From the NCBI GenBank assembly GCA_027490345.1, contig JAIXYF010000005.1, positions 1 through 7,318 of the forward strand: 7,318 nucleotides of DNA, written 5' to 3'. The notes beneath the pieces are model-generated. The model saw only the letters and a list, made by a program, of their open reading frames with translations, searched no databases and was not told the DNA's origin. The first letter of the stretch is position 1. Every line of letters starts with the position of its first letter. This DNA comes from Novosphingobium sp. (GTDB taxonomy: Bacteria > Pseudomonadota > Alphaproteobacteria > Sphingomonadales > Sphingomonadaceae). Positions 5,944 through 7,318 of this stretch are shown piece after piece. A program made the translations under genes and the position numbers.

Positions 5944-6869
5944 TCGCCGGTCCCTTTCGACCCTGGTGACCAATCCTGCCGTGCGGCCCATTCGCGCATC
6001 GTCTCGAACCGGATATCGGGAAGGCGGCTTTGCACATGCTCGAAGTTGACTTCGAAGGGCCGCGTCGGGGCGGTGTTGTTATAGACATAGAAATCGCGGA
6101 TATAATCGGCGAAAATCTGCTTTCGTTCGGCCGGAACGGCATCGCCAAGGCCCGCGGCCAGCATCTGGCCAAACTGCTCCGGGGTGGCCGGATCATAGCG
6201 GATGGTCCGCCCGCTCACCTCGCTCAGGATTTCGCAGACCTGCATCGGGCTGAGCCGCTCCGGCCCGCCAAGGTTCATCCACGCGCCTTCGAAATCGGGC
6301 CGTTCGAGCGCATGGACCATGACTTTGCCGACATCATCGAGGCTGATCCAGTTGGCGCGCAAGGAAGGGCCATGGGGATAGTGGAAGCGGTCTTCATCGG
6401 CGATGTGGCGCTTGGCCCAATTGGTTTGAAGATTGTCCATGAAGAGCACGCTGCCAAACACGGTGGCCGGCACCCCGGTGCGAAACAGGGCGTTGATGAT
6501 CGCGGTGTTGTCGCCATAGCTGAAGGCCTCGCCCGGCTTGTCGGGAATCCAGGTGGCGGTGTTGTAGACCACGCGCTTGACCCCGAGCGCCTTTGCGCTT
6601 CGCCCGATGGCGCTGAGGATTTCGACCCGGCGCGGCCGCAAGGGGACGGGGTGATTGACGAGAATGTAATCGCTGCCTTCGAACGCGCCGGGCAGCGTCT
6701 GCTCGTCCAGCAGGTCTGCCGCGCGGAAATCGATCTGCGGGAACGCGGCATTGAGCGTGGCCGAGCGGCGGCGCGAAATGCCGCGCACCTCATGCCCGGC
6801 GGCCAGTGCCTGCCGGATCTGGGCCAGCCCCTGCACGCCGTTTGCACCTACCACGGATATCACGGCCAT
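5940..6869 (-). CDS. NmrA-family / atypical SDR NAD(P)-binding protein
   Basis: The 309-residue protein has an N-terminal Rossmann fold: strand AVISVVGANG with the glycine motif GANGVQG at residues 8-14, then a basic patch RRR at 33-35 that could contact the 2'-phosphate of NADP. The central part (GVKRVVYNTATW at 96-107, LFMDNL at 142-147) and the C-terminal segment with NLGGPERLS at 199-207 match the layout of NmrA-like and atypical short-chain dehydrogenase proteins. The usual Tyr-xxx-Lys catalytic pair of classical SDRs is not evident, as expected for NmrA-like members, which act as redox sensors or as reductases such as quinone oxidoreductases. The start at 6869 has GAGG eight bases upstream and places the Rossmann strand at the N-terminus; an open frame extends 50 codons further upstream but looks non-coding. 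It is first in an operon with the thioesterase, overlapping it by four bases. Substrate unknown. Confidence 0.85.
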   Translation of the reverse strand: MAVISVVGANGVQGLAQIRQALAAGHEVRGISRRRSATLNAAFPQIDFRAADLLDEQTLPGAFEGSDYILVNHPVPLRPRRVEILSAIGRSAKALGVKRVVYNTATWIPDKPGEAFSYGDNTAIINALFRTGVPATVFGSVLFMDNLQTNWAKRHIADEDRFHYPHGPSLRANWISLDDVGKVMVHALERPDFEGAWMNLGGPERLSPMQVCEILSEVSGRTIRYDPATPEQFGQMLAAGLGDAVPAERKQIFADYIRDFYVYNNTAPTRPFEVNFEHVQSRLPDIRFETMREWAARQDWSPGSKGTGE

Positions 6870-7088
6870 CGTGTGCTTCCTCTCACCCGTTATCGTTGTT
6901 CCGGCCCTTGCTAGCGCGTGGCTGGCGGACTTGATCCCATCATTCTTGCGAGGCCTGAACTTCAAATTTAGCGTACGTGCTGCAATGGCCCGATGTGAAA
7001 TACAAGACGCCATTTGCACAACGTGTTAGAAATTGATAGCCCCGTCTTTTATGAACAGGGCGACGAGCGAACGCGGGAGAGAACAACC
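6870..7088. promoter_or_regulatory. Divergent promoter region of NmrA-thioesterase operon and NIPSNAP gene
   Basis: This 219-base region is more AT-rich in its middle than the flanking genes, as expected for promoters. No confident -35/-10 pair was found; TTGCAC at 7014-7019 is a possible -35 for the plus-strand gene but lacks a good -10. It contains the inverted repeat at 6975-7024 listed separately. Confidence 0.5.
6975..7024. promoter_or_regulatory. Long imperfect inverted repeat, candidate operator
   Basis: The left arm 6975-6989 (ACGTGCTGCAATGGC) matches the complement of the right arm 7009-7024 (ACGTTGTGCAAATGGC) with two mismatches and one single-base bulge; the spacer is 19 bases. 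Its place between two divergent starts suggests a regulator site serving both units. No regulator gene is visible beside it. A hairpin or chance similarity are alternatives. Confidence 0.35.
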
Positions 7089-7318
7089 ATGCTGTATATC
7101 CAATCGACCATCGAAGTGCGGCCCGAAGAAGCCGCCGCTTTCAACGCGATCATGGCCGAAGTGGTGGCCTGCCAGGAAGCGCAGGGCTGGCGCCTTGCGG
7201 CGGCCTTTGCGCAGATCACCGGCGTGCTCCACACTTATGTCGATCTGTGGGAATGCGAGGACGCGGCGCATTATCAGTCGGCCCTTGCCGGACTGCGCGC
7301 GCACCCCGAATTCGAACG
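7089..7318 (+). CDS. NIPSNAP-like dimeric alpha/beta-barrel protein, truncated by window edge
   Basis: Seventy-six codons are present; the gene runs off the right edge. The ATG at 7089 has GGGAGA (7075-7080) eight bases upstream. The product opens with a beta strand (MLYIQSTIEVRPEEAAAFN), then a helix, then GWRLAAAFAQITGVLHTYVDLWECEDAAHY and a helix ending LRAHPEFE. The pattern of a strand ending in a 'xxVxLWEYED'-type motif, followed by a helix and 'xxDPEW'-like residues, is characteristic of NIPSNAP-family ferredoxin-like domains; bacterial members are small proteins of mostly unknown function. The half-domain seen here suggests a total near 100 or 200 residues, depending on one or two copies. 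It diverges from the NmrA-thioesterase operon. A general Dabb/antibiotic monooxygenase-like barrel is the alternative assignment. Confidence 0.75.
   Translation, partial: MLYIQSTIEVRPEEAAAFNAIMAEVVACQEAQGWRLAAAFAQITGVLHTYVDLWECEDAAHYQSALAGLRAHPEFE

Overview
The window looks like a chromosomal segment of a Gram-negative alphaproteobacterium, most likely a sphingomonad (Novosphingobium or Sphingobium type). This is an inference from the high GC content, the strong G/C preference at third codon positions (which also creates long spurious antisense ORFs) and the general look of the proteins; no marker gene settles it. Six genes are supported, two of them cut by the window edges.

Left half (1-5135): a secreted-protein operon faces a two-component system. 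On the minus strand, a 713-residue exported protein with a MACPF (membrane attack complex/perforin) domain (312-2453) is followed 81 bases later by the start of a second exported protein with a LamG/concanavalin-like jelly-roll beginning (1-230, truncated). Diverging from them across a 149-base intergenic region are a LuxR/NarL-type response regulator (2603-3247) and a sensor histidine kinase (about 3213-5135). The kinase has an exported beta-sandwich sensor domain, seven membrane segments (7TMR-DISM architecture) and a HisKA_3/HATPase core. The shared intergenic region holds a perfect 10-bp palindrome overlapping a degenerate second copy, a plausible operator. The simplest reading is that the kinase senses an extracellular, perhaps carbohydrate-like, ligand and the regulator controls the MACPF and LamG genes. 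That link rests on gene order and the palindrome only.

Middle (5136-5514): a GC-rich stretch with no recognisable gene, starting with a strong hairpin that spans the kinase stop codon and lying between convergent transcription units.

Right part (5515-7318): an ordinary-looking metabolic cluster. A NmrA-type NAD(P)-binding protein and a hotdog-fold (PaaI-like) thioesterase are translationally coupled on the minus strand. Across a 219-base divergent region with a long imperfect inverted repeat, a NIPSNAP-like protein starts on the plus strand and runs off the end.

The candidate undescribed system is the MACPF + LamG pair coupled to a divergent 7TM sensor kinase/response regulator. No RNA genes, CRISPR arrays or intact mobile elements were seen.
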